A stretch of 64,000 nucleotides of DNA from contig NZ_QWLM01000001.1 of the NCBI RefSeq assembly GCF_003515945.1, positions 124,001 to 188,000 on the forward strand. The letters run 5' to 3'. This document shows positions 1-8,907 of the stretch, piece after piece (position 1 is the first letter of the stretch; each line of letters starts with the position of its first letter). The notes below the pieces were generated by a model, which saw only the letters and a program-made list of their open reading frames with translations, searched no databases and was not told the origin of the DNA. The translations under genes were made by a program, and so were the position numbers. The DNA comes from Dermacoccus abyssi (GTDB lineage Bacteria > Actinomycetota > Actinomycetes > Actinomycetales > Dermatophilaceae).

Positions 1-184
1 TGCCCCAGACCTGCGGGTAGCCGTGCGCGTCGGCAGCCTCGGCCAACGTCTCCTGGAGGAGGCGGGGCGTGGGGTCCACGGGGGTGCCGACGCTGAGGTC
101 GACGATGCCGTCGGGGTGCCCCTGGGCCTTCGCCTTGGCCGCAGCCAAGGAATCCCAGGGGAAATCGGGGAGATCGAGCGCCAT
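1..184 (-). CDS. dapC: Succinyldiaminopimelate transaminase, 5' end only
   Basis: The first 61 codons of a gene that runs off the left edge of the window. The translation begins MALDLPDFPWD and carries HPDGIVDLSVGTPVDPTP, the typical amino-terminal segment of actinobacterial DapC, a PLP-dependent class I/II aminotransferase that makes N-succinyl-LL-2,6-diaminopimelate in the lysine and peptidoglycan pathway. The PLP lysine lies outside the window. It sits downstream of fdxA on the same strand, a neighbourhood common in Actinobacteria, so the two are probably co-transcribed across a 140-bp gap. Family assignment rests on the N-terminal motif and this context. Confidence 0.85.
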   Translation of the reverse strand, partial: MALDLPDFPWDSLAAAKAKAQGHPDGIVDLSVGTPVDPTPRLLQETLAEAADAHGYPQVWG

Positions 185-324
185 GCGTCCATCCTCTCAC
201 CGGGTGCGACGCGGGATTCGCGCTGTCCACACATCCGGGTGACCACGCTCTCGGAAATACGCGAAGCCCGCCGCCCCACACGGGACGACGGGCCGAGCGT
301 CGGTAACGACGAAGAGGCTTCGCC

Positions 325-648
325 TCACTCCTCGTTCTGCGGAGGCAGCTCCGCGATGATCGGGTGGTCCTTCTTGATGACGCCCATCTTGGCGGCGCCA
401 CCGGGCGAGCCGAGGTCGTCGAAGAACTCGACGTTCGCCTTGTAGTAGTCGGCCCACTCCTCGGGTGTGTCGTCCTCGTAGTAGATGGCCTCGACCGGGC
501 AGACCGGCTCGCAGGCACCACAGTCGACGCACTCGTCAGGGTGAATGTAGAGCGAACGCTCACCTTCGTAGATGCAGTCGACCGGGCACTCTTCGATGCA
601 GGCCTTGTCCTTGACATCGACACAGGGCTGGGCGATGACGTAGGTCAC
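325..648 (-). CDS. fdxA: 7Fe ferredoxin FdxA
   Basis: A 107-residue soluble electron carrier. The protein starts MTYVIAQPC from a GTG codon at 648, with GAGGAG seven bases upstream; a longer reading to 699 has no such site and adds residues the family lacks. Cysteine ligands are visible in two groups: the N-terminal set CVDVKDKACIEECPVDC, spaced for a 3Fe-4S cluster plus one ligand of the second, and CVDCGACEPVCP for the 4Fe-4S cluster. The acidic C-terminal half is typical of mycobacterial and streptomycete FdxA. Likely partners are P450s and other reductases, but nothing nearby identifies one. Confidence 0.95.
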   Translation of the reverse strand: MTYVIAQPCVDVKDKACIEECPVDCIYEGERSLYIHPDECVDCGACEPVCPVEAIYYEDDTPEEWADYYKANVEFFDDLGSPGGAAKMGVIKKDHPIIAELPPQNEE

Positions 649-767
649 GAATAGCTCCTCGCTGATCGTCGTGCGTTGCGCTTTCGACTGCGGAAGCAAA
701 AGCGAACGTTATGCATTTCAGAACATTACGTTACCAACGTTCCGAGTCCCACTCCTAGTATGCCAAT

Positions 768-1835
768 GTGAGCAACTCGCCTGGAAATCGGCCCGACCCC
801 ACGTCCGCGCTGCGGGAGGGCACCCGCGTCATGGTGCGCCGCCGGTTGAGCGACGCCGAGAGGGCCTCTGCCGCCGGGACGCCGGACGCCGGGCACACCC
901 TCACCGACGTCGTCGGCACCCTCGTGCGTCGCGATGTTTCGACGCTCGTCGTCGAACCGCGGCGCGGGCCGCACGTCGAGATCGCGGTGTCGGATGTCGT
1001 GGCCGCCAAGGAGATTCCGCCGTCGCCCGGGCGGCGAGGCCGCCCACACCGGGCCGTCACGGTGAGCGACCTCGAGGAACTCATGGTGGACGGCTGGCGC
1101 CCGCTCGAGGTCGAACGCCGTGGGCGCTGGCTGCTGCGAGCCGGCGAGGGCTACACGCGGCGGGCCAACTCGTGCCTCGTTCTCGGGCCCACCGAGCGGG
1201 AAACCGTGACGGCGCTCGACGACATCATCACCTGGTACCGCGAACGAGGCTTGCCGCCCCTGCTCCAGGTACCGCTCGCACCGGGCTTCGGACCGCAGGA
1301 CGACGACTTCGTCCGTGAGGTCACGGCCCTGGGGTGGCAGGTGACCTCCCCGACGCTCGTCATGACGGCGGCGAGCGCCGAGGTGAGCGACCGAGGCACC
1401 GAGCCTTCGGCGAGGTCACTGGACGTCGAGGTCGACGCGGACATCACGCCCGAGTGGTGGCAACTCGCCGACGAGCGCGCCCGCTCGCACGACGCCGTGG
1501 CACGACGGATCCTCACCGGCTCGCCGAATCAGGCCTTCGTCACAGTGCGCGAGGAAGGCGTGACGGTGGCGCACGGGCGCATGGCCCTCGCTCAGGGTTG
1601 GGGCGGGTTGTTCGAGGTTGCCGTCACGCCCGAGCGGCGCCGACGCGGTCTCGCGCGAGCCCTCGTCGGGCGGTGTGCCGACGAAGCGGCTCGCCGCGGT
1701 GCGCGCTCGCTCTACCTTCAGGTCGGTGCCGAAAACACGCCTGCCGTTGCGCTCTACAAGAGCCTTGGGTTCACGGTGCACCACACCTACGTCTACCTTC
1801 GCGCGCCCGAACCGGCGAGCCCGCGAACCGCTTGA
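768..1835 (+). CDS. GNAT family N-acetyltransferase, Rv0428c type
   Basis: A 355-residue two-part protein. The first roughly 100 residues form a small beta-rich domain ([15 protein letters not shown], then [16 protein letters not shown]), as in the Mycobacterium Rv0428c family. The C-terminal half is a GNAT fold with the acetyl-CoA loop [15 protein letters not shown] and the closing segment [13 protein letters not shown]. Substrate is unknown. The GTG start follows a TAGTAT hexamer at 756-761 closely, so the transcript may be leaderless. It is divergent from fdxA and ends 31 bp before pxpA, so it may share transcription with the oxoprolinase genes. Confidence 0.85.
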   Translation: MSNSPGNRPDPTSALREGTRVMVRRRLSDAERASAAGTPDAGHTLTDVVGTLVRRDVSTLVVEPRRGPHVEIAVSDVVAAKEIPPSPGRRGRPHRAVTVSDLEELMVDGWRPLEVERRGRWLLRAGEGYTRRANSCLVLGPTERETVTALDDIITWYRERGLPPLLQVPLAPGFGPQDDDFVREVTALGWQVTSPTLVMTAASAEVSDRGTEPSARSLDVEVDADITPEWWQLADERARSHDAVARRILTGSPNQAFVTVREEGVTVAHGRMALAQGWGGLFEVAVTPERRRRGLARALVGRCADEAARRGARSLYLQVGAENTPAVALYKSLGFTVHHTYVYLRAPEPASPRTA

Positions 1836-1866
1836 CGCGCCCGTGCGAGTCGACGATTCTGCCTGC

Positions 1867-2649
1867 ATGTCTGCCGACGCGCGCACCATCGACCTCAATG
1901 CCGACATGGGCGAATCCTTCGGGGCCTGGACGATGGGCGACGACGCGGCCCTCCTCGATGTCGTCTCCTCGGCGAACGTCGCCTGCGGCTTTCACGCCGG
2001 CGACCCCCTCGTCCTCGCCCGCACGTGTGGCGCAGCGGCCGAGCGGGGCGTCACGATCGGCGCGCACGTCGCCTACCGCGACCTCGCCGGCTTCGGGCGC
2101 ACCTTCGTCGACGTCGAACCCGCCCGCCTCGAGGCCGAGGTGCTCTACCAGCTCGCCGCCATCGACGGCGTCGCCCGCGCGCACGGCACGAGCGTCGGTT
2201 ACGTGAAACCCCACGGGGCGCTCTACAACGCCATCGTTCACCACGAAGCGCAGGCCGAGGCCGTCGTCCGAGCCGTCGAGCGGTTCAACGCGGCCGCGCG
2301 GCAGCCGCTCGCGATCCTGGGGTTGCCCGGTGGCGTCGTGCTCGACCTCGCCGAGTCCCGCGGTATCCGCGCCGTGCGTGAGGCCTTCGCCGACCGCGCC
2401 TACACCGCCGAAGGAACCCTCGTCCCGCGGCGCGAACCCGGCGCCGTCCTCCACGACCCCGCCCTCGTCGCCGAGCGCATGCTCTCGCTCGTGACGACCG
2501 GCGAGGTCGAAGCCATCGACGGTTCGCGGGTGCGCGTCGACGCCGAGTCCATCTGCGTCCACGGCGATTCGCCCGGTGCCGTGGACATGGCGGTACGCGT
2601 CAAGGAGTCGCTCACCGGAGCCGGCGCGGCGATCGCGGCGTTCGTGTGA
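1867..2649 (+). CDS. pxpA: 5-oxoprolinase subunit A (LamB/YcsF family)
   Basis: A 260-residue cytoplasmic protein of the LamB/YcsF family. With PxpB and PxpC it forms the ATP-dependent enzyme that opens 5-oxoproline (pyroglutamate) to glutamate, a damage-repair reaction. Diagnostic stretches are [14 protein letters not shown] at the start, [12 protein letters not shown], the GAHVAYRD segment, VKPHGALYN, and the C-terminal [11 protein letters not shown]. Length matches the family. The start ATG at 1867 gives exactly the expected N-terminus. The stop overlaps the GTG of pxpB, the first link in a three-gene coupled operon. Confidence 0.96.
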   Translation: MSADARTIDLNADMGESFGAWTMGDDAALLDVVSSANVACGFHAGDPLVLARTCGAAAERGVTIGAHVAYRDLAGFGRTFVDVEPARLEAEVLYQLAAIDGVARAHGTSVGYVKPHGALYNAIVHHEAQAEAVVRAVERFNAAARQPLAILGLPGGVVLDLAESRGIRAVREAFADRAYTAEGTLVPRREPGAVLHDPALVAERMLSLVTTGEVEAIDGSRVRVDAESICVHGDSPGAVDMAVRVKESLTGAGAAIAAFV

Positions 2650-3272
2650 CGTTCGAGCTGCGCCCGGTCGGGGAGCGTGCCTTCCTCATCGACCTCACCG
2701 ATGCCCAAGAACGTCGCAGGGTCGACGCGGCTCTGCGCCGCACGTCGATCGACGGCGTCGTCGAGCAGGTTGCGGCAGCGACGACCGTGCTCGTGCGCTG
2801 CACCGATCCGGACGCCGTGGCCGGAGTGGCAGCGGCTGTGCGGGCGCTCGACCTGACCGAAGAAGCTCATGGCAACGAAGCGACGAGCGACGTCGTCGAG
2901 CTCAGGGTGCGCTACGACGGCGAGGATCTCGACTGGGTGGCAGAGCACCTGGGCATCGACGCCGACGAGGTCGTGTCGCGCCACACCGGCCAGCTCTGGA
3001 CGGTCGAATTCGCAGGGTTCATGCCGGGGTTCGGTTACCTCATCGGCTCTGACGGCGGCCTCACCGTTCCCCGCCGCGAGTCACCTCGAACCCGGATTCC
3101 TGCCGGTTCGGTTGCGCTCGCCGGCGACTTCACCGGCCTCTACCCCCGCTCCTCCCCCGGTGGCTGGCAGCTCATCGGAACGAGCGACGTCGACCTGTGG
3201 AACGCGGATCGCACGCCGCCGGCCCTGCTCGTACCAGGCACGCGGGTGCGGTTTGTCGAGGAGGACCGATGA
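2646..3272 (+). CDS. pxpB: 5-oxoprolinase subunit B
   Basis: A 208-residue subunit of the KipI/allophanate-hydrolase-subunit-1 family. Family landmarks are [13 protein letters not shown] at the N-terminus, the central [11 protein letters not shown] and the segment [13 protein letters not shown]. The GTG start at 2646 overlaps the pxpA stop by four bases, which points to translational coupling. In Bacillus the homologous KipI also inhibits a sporulation kinase, but the adjacent pxpA and pxpC favour the oxoprolinase role here. Confidence 0.95.
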   Translation: MTFELRPVGERAFLIDLTDAQERRRVDAALRRTSIDGVVEQVAAATTVLVRCTDPDAVAGVAAAVRALDLTEEAHGNEATSDVVELRVRYDGEDLDWVAEHLGIDADEVVSRHTGQLWTVEFAGFMPGFGYLIGSDGGLTVPRRESPRTRIPAGSVALAGDFTGLYPRSSPGGWQLIGTSDVDLWNADRTPPALLVPGTRVRFVEEDR

Positions 3273-4135
3273 GCCTCGTCGTGAAGGCGCTCGGGCCGCT
3301 GGCCCTCGTCGAGGATCTCGGACGCCCCGGGTATGGCCACCTCGGGGTGTGTCCCTCCGGCGCGGCCGATCGAGCGAGCCACCGACTGGCGAACACCCTC
3401 GTCGGCAACGCAGAGGATGCGGCCACCGTCGAGGTGCTTCTTGGGGGTCTGCGCGCGAGCGTGACGACCGAAGCCGTCATCGCGCTCACCGGAGCGCCCG
3501 CGGCAGTGAACGTGGCCGGGCGTCCTGTCGCCTTCGGCGAGGCCGTGCACGTGCGGGCGGGTGACGACATCGCCGTCGGTGCGCCGACGCACGGCCTGCG
3601 TACCTACCTCGCCGTTCGCGGTGGCTTTGCGGTGGCGCCGGTGCTCGGATCGCGTTCGAGCGACCCGACGACAGGCCTGGGGCCCGCCCCGGTGACGGTC
3701 GGCGACGAACTGCCGTTCGGCGACGACACCGCAGGCGACGTACCGGGCGTCGATGCCGGCACCGCGTTCGTGCGCTCCGGTGACCTGTTGCTCCGCGCGG
3801 TGTGGGGGCCACGTGACCACTGGTTCACCGACGAAGCTCGCACCGCGTTCACGGCGAAGGCGTGGGAGGTGAGCGCCGAGGGTGATCGAGTCGGCGTCAG
3901 GTTGCTGGGGTCAGCTCTGGAGCGGTCGCGCGTTGGCGAGTTGGCGAGCGAAGGACTCGTGCGCGGAGCGATCCAGGTACCCGCGAACGGTCAGCCGATC
4001 GTGTTTCTCGCCGACCACCCCACGACGGGCGGCTACCCCGTCATCGCCGTGATCCGCGACGAGGACGTCGACCATCTCGCTCAGGCTCGGCCCGGCACCC
4101 GCGTGCGCTTCGTCTGCGAGCGCCGAACGCTCTGA
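3269..4135 (+). CDS. pxpC: 5-oxoprolinase subunit C (biotin-dependent carboxyltransferase-like)
   Basis: A 288-residue protein of the KipA/allophanate-hydrolase-subunit-2 family. Seen motifs include LALVEDLGRPGYGHLGV at residues 11-27, PSGAADRASHRLAN, LTGAPAAVNV and LADHPTTGGYPVIAVI near the end. It starts by an ATGA overlap with pxpB and completes the PxpABC complex. Some relatives are annotated as urea amidolyase subunits; absence of urea carboxylase genes nearby argues against that here. Confidence 0.95.
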   Translation: MSLVVKALGPLALVEDLGRPGYGHLGVCPSGAADRASHRLANTLVGNAEDAATVEVLLGGLRASVTTEAVIALTGAPAAVNVAGRPVAFGEAVHVRAGDDIAVGAPTHGLRTYLAVRGGFAVAPVLGSRSSDPTTGLGPAPVTVGDELPFGDDTAGDVPGVDAGTAFVRSGDLLLRAVWGPRDHWFTDEARTAFTAKAWEVSAEGDRVGVRLLGSALERSRVGELASEGLVRGAIQVPANGQPIVFLADHPTTGGYPVIAVIRDEDVDHLAQARPGTRVRFVCERRTL

Positions 4136-4174
4136 CCGAGCCTGGCCGAGTGACCGCGGAGGTCGGAGGTTCCC

Positions 4175-4660
4175 TCAGCGACGGTGCGTGAGGCGACGTG
4201 CGGCGAGGGCGACCCCGACGCCGATCACCACGCCCACCCCGGCGCGCAAGAGGTGCGCGCCCGTCGTGAGGTCGTCGGCCACGAGGTTGGTGTGCCTCGG
4301 CCCACCCACGAGACCGACGAGAGCCGCGACGAGGGCTCCGCTCAGGAGGAGAACGGCGGGCGCCAGCATGAGCGCCGCGAGAATCGTGGCACGCGAATCG
4401 AACCCGGCAACCCGCGCACCGCCCGTCCAGGCCTTGGCCACCTGCCAGTGCGCGACGAGTAAGGCCAGCGCGGGCACGAGGCTCCACAGTGCGGCGCTGC
4501 GGTTCCACCCGGTGAGCAGGCCGACAGGCTCGACGACCCAGACGGCAACGGCGCCGAGTGTCGCAGCGACGCCCATTCCAACGGCGAGGACGAGCAGGTC
4601 ACGCCCGAATTCCTCGGTGAACGACGTCTCGTGCTCCTGCGTGGCTTCCCACATGGCCAT
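4175..4660 (-). CDS. Small membrane protein of unknown function
   Basis: A 161-residue hydrophobic protein with four likely transmembrane stretches: LLVLAVGMGVAATLGAVAVW, ALWSLVPALALLVAH, ILAALMLAPAVLLLSGALVA and LLRAGVGVVIGVGVALA. The C-terminus RRLTHRR is basic, suggesting a cytoplasmic tail. I chose the ATG at 4660 because GGGGG lies six bases before it; an upstream in-frame reading to 4708 has no such site. I do not recognise the family. It follows the next membrane gene (4785-5888) on the same strand and may be co-expressed with it. Confidence 0.7.
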   Translation of the reverse strand: MAMWEATQEHETSFTEEFGRDLLVLAVGMGVAATLGAVAVWVVEPVGLLTGWNRSAALWSLVPALALLVAHWQVAKAWTGGARVAGFDSRATILAALMLAPAVLLLSGALVAALVGLVGGPRHTNLVADDLTTGAHLLRAGVGVVIGVGVALAARRLTHRR

Positions 4661-4784
4661 GACCAACCCCCTGCAGTTGTTCGATCGACGTTCGCCGACC
4701 GCCTTCAACCCCTAGGACGCAGGGACGCTCCGTTCGGTTGCAACCGATCTGCGCCACTGTGGCGATGGCTGTGCCCGTCGCGTG

Positions 4785-5888
4785 TCAGCCGACGGGAAGC
4801 TGCGTGACGTCGGTGCGGGCACCACGTCGCACGAACTGCGGGAGGACGAGCGAGAGCAGCGCCGGAACGAGCACCCCGTAGTCACCCGGACCGCCTCCGC
4901 CGCTGCCCGTGATGGGAAACGCGATGGAAGCGACGATCTCGGTGAGCAGCCCGGTGCCGATACCGAACGCGGCGAGGCCGTAGGCGGAGAAGGCAACGGC
5001 GCGCGTACCGAAACTGAGGGGTTGTCCACGCACCGCGAGCACACACCCGATCGCCGAGACGAGGAGGAGGGCCGTGGCGATCAGCCCGATGACAGCCCGC
5101 TGGCCCGACGCTCCAGCGCTCCCGCTTCCACTGACGGTGGACAGCGCGACGTAGGGGTTGACGAGGGCCAGGGCGAGCGCAATGACAACCGCCGCGACGG
5201 CGCTGCTCCACTCGAACCACGTCGGCAGTTCGTGCAACTGGCCGACGCCGCGGAGCACTGGGTTGCCGGCGTGAGGCACCGCCGAGGAGCTCGGCGCCAC
5301 GGGGGCACTCTCGACGGCACTGTGCGGGGCCAGCAGGGTCTGCGACCGCCGGTCGGCATGCCGCTCGATCGCCCCGAGGCCGGCCACGAAACCGCCCGCG
5401 AGGGCAAGGTTGAAGCAGGTGAGGACGAGTGCGAGCCAGGCGCCATCGGGGCCGGCCAGGCCGAAGTCGTGGCCCTGCTCACCGCCGAACGCACTGACGA
5501 GGAACCAGATCGCCGCCACGATGACGAGGACGAACGGGATCGTGGCGAAGGCGCGGCCGAGATCGCCCACGCGCGAGGTCCACAGTCGCAACACGCACAC
5601 GAGCGCTACGACGCCCGTGCCGACGCAGGTGACGACCGTGAGCGTCGAACCGAGGGCCGACGGGCCGTCGAACCCGTTGTTCGTGGCGAAGATCGCGACG
5701 AACCCGAACCAAGCCATGAAGAAGCTGACGACGGCCGCGAGCAGCACCGCCGGAATCGACGTACTGCGTCTCACGACGACCACCCCGGGTCGCTGCGGAG
5801 CGCAGGCACCCTCTGATCGGTGGCCCTGCAGTGCGTCATCGGTTGTCCCTTCGCTCGTGGGTTCACCGTCGACGCGCCGCACGGCCAC
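4785..5888 (-). CDS. Polytopic membrane protein of unknown function
   Basis: A protein of up to 367 residues with about eight hydrophobic segments, beginning with IPAVLLAAVVSFFMAWFG and ending at GVLVPALLSLVLP. A hydrophilic, proline- and serine-rich linker near residues 190-225 divides it into two bundles. The first about 40 residues are polar and poorly protein-like, so the true start may be the GTG at 5774, which has GGGG eight bases before it. No enzyme or transporter motif is visible. It reads the same way as the large oxidoreductase upstream, 24 bp away, so co-transcription is possible. Confidence 0.65.
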   Translation of the reverse strand: MAVRRVDGEPTSEGTTDDALQGHRSEGACAPQRPGVVVVRRSTSIPAVLLAAVVSFFMAWFGFVAIFATNNGFDGPSALGSTLTVVTCVGTGVVALVCVLRLWTSRVGDLGRAFATIPFVLVIVAAIWFLVSAFGGEQGHDFGLAGPDGAWLALVLTCFNLALAGGFVAGLGAIERHADRRSQTLLAPHSAVESAPVAPSSSAVPHAGNPVLRGVGQLHELPTWFEWSSAVAAVVIALALALVNPYVALSTVSGSGSAGASGQRAVIGLIATALLLVSAIGCVLAVRGQPLSFGTRAVAFSAYGLAAFGIGTGLLTEIVASIAFPITGSGGGGPGDYGVLVPALLSLVLPQFVRRGARTDVTQLPVG

Positions 5889-5912
5889 GCGGCGCGAACG
5901 CGCCGAACTGCC

Positions 5913-8834
5913 CTACTGCTCGCTCTGGGCGCGATCGAGCAGCTGCGCCAGGTGGATGCCCCGACGCTCCGTGAGGTCGGCGATCTGGGTGCGGCAGGAG
6001 AACCCGTCGGCCAGCACGTCGGCGTCGGGACGGGCATCCATGGCGGGGAGCAACTGCTGTTCGGCGACCTTGACGGAGACCTCGTAGTGCCCCTGTTCGA
6101 CGCCGAAGTTGCCGGCGAGTCCGCAGCACCCGCCGAGCTGCTGGAGGTTCGCGCCGGCGTCCTTGAGCAGCTTCGCGTCTGGCGACCAACCCATGACGCC
6201 GTGGTGGTGGCAGTGCGGCTGGGCGACGACGTCGGTGCCGCTCAAGTCGGGTGCGGTCCAGGCGTCGTCCCCGGCGAGGAACTCCGCGAGCGTCGAGGTC
6301 GATCGCGCGACGAGAGCAGCGTCCTCGTCACCGGGCAGCAGTTCGGCGGAATCACCCCGAAGAACAGCTGTGCACGACGGCTCGAGCCCGATGACGGGCA
6401 CGTGGCGGCGCGCGACCGGCGCGAGATCCCCCACGAGGCCGCGAAGCTGCTTCTTGGCCCCGTCGAGCTGGCCGGTGGAGATCCACGTCAGCCCGCAACA
6501 GCCCGCGCGTTCGACGATGTAGGGCTCCCATCCCGCACGACGCAGCACGCGCACGGCGGCATGACCGACGTCGGGCGAGAAGTGGTCGGTGAACGTGTCG
6601 ACCATGATGACGACGGCGTTCTCACTCACCGTGCCGGCGCGGTCGGCGTCCTCGAAGAAGCCCACGTCGTGGGTGCGGCACCAGTCGCGGAACGACTCAC
6701 GCGCCATCGCAGGAACGCTGCGGCGCGGGTCGACGCCGGCCACCTTCTTGAGCACCGGCACCTTCTGCGTCGTGGCCAGCGCGAGGTTGAACAGCCCCGT
6801 CGCGCGACGGCCCAGGCGAACCCACCGCGGCAGCTGACCGAGCGCATAGTGCGAGCGCGGCCGCACGCGCCCCTTGTACGTCTGGTGCAACACCTCGGAC
6901 TTGAGCGCTGGCATGTCGATACCGGTCGGACAATCAGAGGTGCAGCCCTTGCACGACAGACACAGGTCGAGCGCGTCGTGCACCTCCTTCGACTTCCAGC
7001 CGTCGCGCACGAAACCGCCGTCGAGGCCGCCGTTCACCATCTCTTGCAGCAGACGAGCACGACCGCGCGTCGAGTCCTTCTCGTCACCGGTGGCGGCGTA
7101 GCTCGGGCACATGACGTTCGTGGTGCCGAGCGTGCTGGCGCGACACTTTCCGACACCGGTGCACCGGTGGACGGCCTTCGCGAAGTCGCCGCCGTCGTGG
7201 GCGTAGGCAAGAGCCAGGTTCCTCGTCAGGGGCGCGACGTGTGTCATCCGGACGTCGGCCGCAGCAGGGCTGGGGTCGACGAGAACACCGGGGTTGAGCA
7301 GGTTCGTCGGGTCGAAGATCTCCTTGACGCCGGCGAACAGCCCGAGTGCCTCCGGCGAGTACATCGAGGCGAGGTACTCGCTGCGGGCCCGCCCGTCGCC
7401 GTGCTCGCCGGACATCGAACCGCCGTAACGGGCCACGAGTTTCGCCGACTCACCGAGGAACTCGTGCAGCACGTCGGTGCCGCCGGGGGCGCCGAGGGGG
7501 AAGTCGATGCGGATGTGCAGGCACCCGTCGCCGAAGTGACCGTAGGGCAGGCCGGAAAGGTTGTAACCGGCCATGAGTTCGTCGAAGTCACGCAGGTACG
7601 CGCCCAGCTTCTCCGGCGGGACGGCGGCGTCCTCCCAACCCGGCCACGCGGGCAGATCCTTGGGCGAGCGCCCGGCCAGGCCGGCGCCGTCCTCGCGCAC
7701 CTTCCACAGGGCCGTCGACTCGGCGACATCGGTGACGACGCGTCCGTCGAGAGCATTGCAGCCGACGAGGCAGGCCTCAGCGCGCGCCATGACCTCGGCG
7801 TGGTCGTCACCCGCGATCTCGACGAGCAGCCACCCCGAGCCCTTCGGCAGCGCGGGCACGGCCTGCGCGCCGCGGCGAGCGATGAGCACGTCGACCAAGC
7901 GACGATCCATGCCCTCACACGCGATGGGGTCGAAGGCGCGCACGAGCGGTGCCGCGTCGCCGGCACTCGCCATGTCCTCGTAGCCGAGGGCGACGAGGAC
8001 GCGGTGCGTCGAGTCGGTGACAAGACGCACCGTCGCCTCCGTGAGGACGCCGAGGGTGCCCTCGGTGCCCGCCATGAAGCGGGTGACGTCGAAGCCGCGC
8101 TCGGGCAGGAGCGTCTCCATGGCGTAGCCGGAGACCTGGCGGTCGAAGCGGCCGAACTCCTGACGGATCGTCGCGAGGTTGCCGGCGACGAGGGCATCGA
8201 GCCGCTCGAGGTCGGGGTGTGCGCCGCGCAGGGCGTCACGGGAGACTCCGTGCTCGAGGCGCAGCAGCTCACCGCCCGCCGTGGCCATCTCGAGGCCGAG
8301 CAGGTTGTCGCTCGTCTTGCCGTACGCGAGGGCGCGCGAACCGCAGGCGTTGTTGCCGATCATGCCGCCGATCGTGCAGCGGGTGTGCGACGACGGGTCC
8401 GGCCCGAATCGCACGCCGTGCGGCACGACGGCCTTCTGCAGGCTCTGGTGCACGACGCCCGCCTCGACGACGGCCCGGCCTGCTGCGACATCGACGTCGA
8501 GCACCTTGTTCATGTGCTTGCTGAAGTCGAGCACGATGCCCGGGCCCACGGCGTTGCCCGCACAGGACGTACCGGCGCCGCGGGGCGTGATCGGCACCCC
8601 GAGCATGCGTGCGACGGCGAGAGTCTCCAGCACGTCGTCGGTGTTGCGCGGACGCACGATCGCCCGCGGCAGCACGCGGTAGAGGCTTGCATCGCTCGAG
8701 TAGGCGGCGCGGTTCGTACCGTCGACGAGAACGTCGCCGACCTCGTGGTGACGCAGCTCGTGCTCGATCGTCTCGACGTCGATCGTCGCGGCGTGAGCGG
8801 TCACTTCGGCGGCAGGCTTCGGCATCGTGGTCAC
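5913..8834 (-). CDS. FAD-linked oxidase with Fe-S/CCG domain (D-lactate or glycolate dehydrogenase-like)
   Basis: A 973-residue fusion. Residues about 40-260 are a PCMH-type FAD-binding domain (IVRPRNTDDVLETL, TPRGAGTSCAGNAVGPGIVLD), followed by the FAD-oxidase C-terminal domain to about 540 with SGEHGDGRARSEYL. Next are ferredoxin-like clusters (GVGKCRAS, then LCLSCKGCTSDCPTG) and two CCG repeats (RAGCCGLTW and GGCCGLAGNFG) of the kind that hold a non-cubane cluster or bind the membrane partner. This order is that of Dld2/GlcD-GlcF fusions that oxidise a 2-hydroxy acid and pass electrons to quinone. The exact substrate is not readable. The start is the GTG at 8834; an ATG at 8825 is the alternative. 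Confidence 0.88.
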   Translation of the reverse strand: MTTMPKPAAEVTAHAATIDVETIEHELRHHEVGDVLVDGTNRAAYSSDASLYRVLPRAIVRPRNTDDVLETLAVARMLGVPITPRGAGTSCAGNAVGPGIVLDFSKHMNKVLDVDVAAGRAVVEAGVVHQSLQKAVVPHGVRFGPDPSSHTRCTIGGMIGNNACGSRALAYGKTSDNLLGLEMATAGGELLRLEHGVSRDALRGAHPDLERLDALVAGNLATIRQEFGRFDRQVSGYAMETLLPERGFDVTRFMAGTEGTLGVLTEATVRLVTDSTHRVLVALGYEDMASAGDAAPLVRAFDPIACEGMDRRLVDVLIARRGAQAVPALPKGSGWLLVEIAGDDHAEVMARAEACLVGCNALDGRVVTDVAESTALWKVREDGAGLAGRSPKDLPAWPGWEDAAVPPEKLGAYLRDFDELMAGYNLSGLPYGHFGDGCLHIRIDFPLGAPGGTDVLHEFLGESAKLVARYGGSMSGEHGDGRARSEYLASMYSPEALGLFAGVKEIFDPTNLLNPGVLVDPSPAAADVRMTHVAPLTRNLALAYAHDGGDFAKAVHRCTGVGKCRASTLGTTNVMCPSYAATGDEKDSTRGRARLLQEMVNGGLDGGFVRDGWKSKEVHDALDLCLSCKGCTSDCPTGIDMPALKSEVLHQTYKGRVRPRSHYALGQLPRWVRLGRRATGLFNLALATTQKVPVLKKVAGVDPRRSVPAMARESFRDWCRTHDVGFFEDADRAGTVSENAVVIMVDTFTDHFSPDVGHAAVRVLRRAGWEPYIVERAGCCGLTWISTGQLDGAKKQLRGLVGDLAPVARRHVPVIGLEPSCTAVLRGDSAELLPGDEDAALVARSTSTLAEFLAGDDAWTAPDLSGTDVVAQPHCHHHGVMGWSPDAKLLKDAGANLQQLGGCCGLAGNFGVEQGHYEVSVKVAEQQLLPAMDARPDADVLADGFSCRTQIADLTERRGIHLAQLLDRAQSEQ

Positions 8835-8907
8835 GTCGCCATTGTCCCCGAGCCGCCCTGGCGCTGCGCCACCCTGTCACGAGTCAAGACGTCAGCTACC
8901 GCCCGCG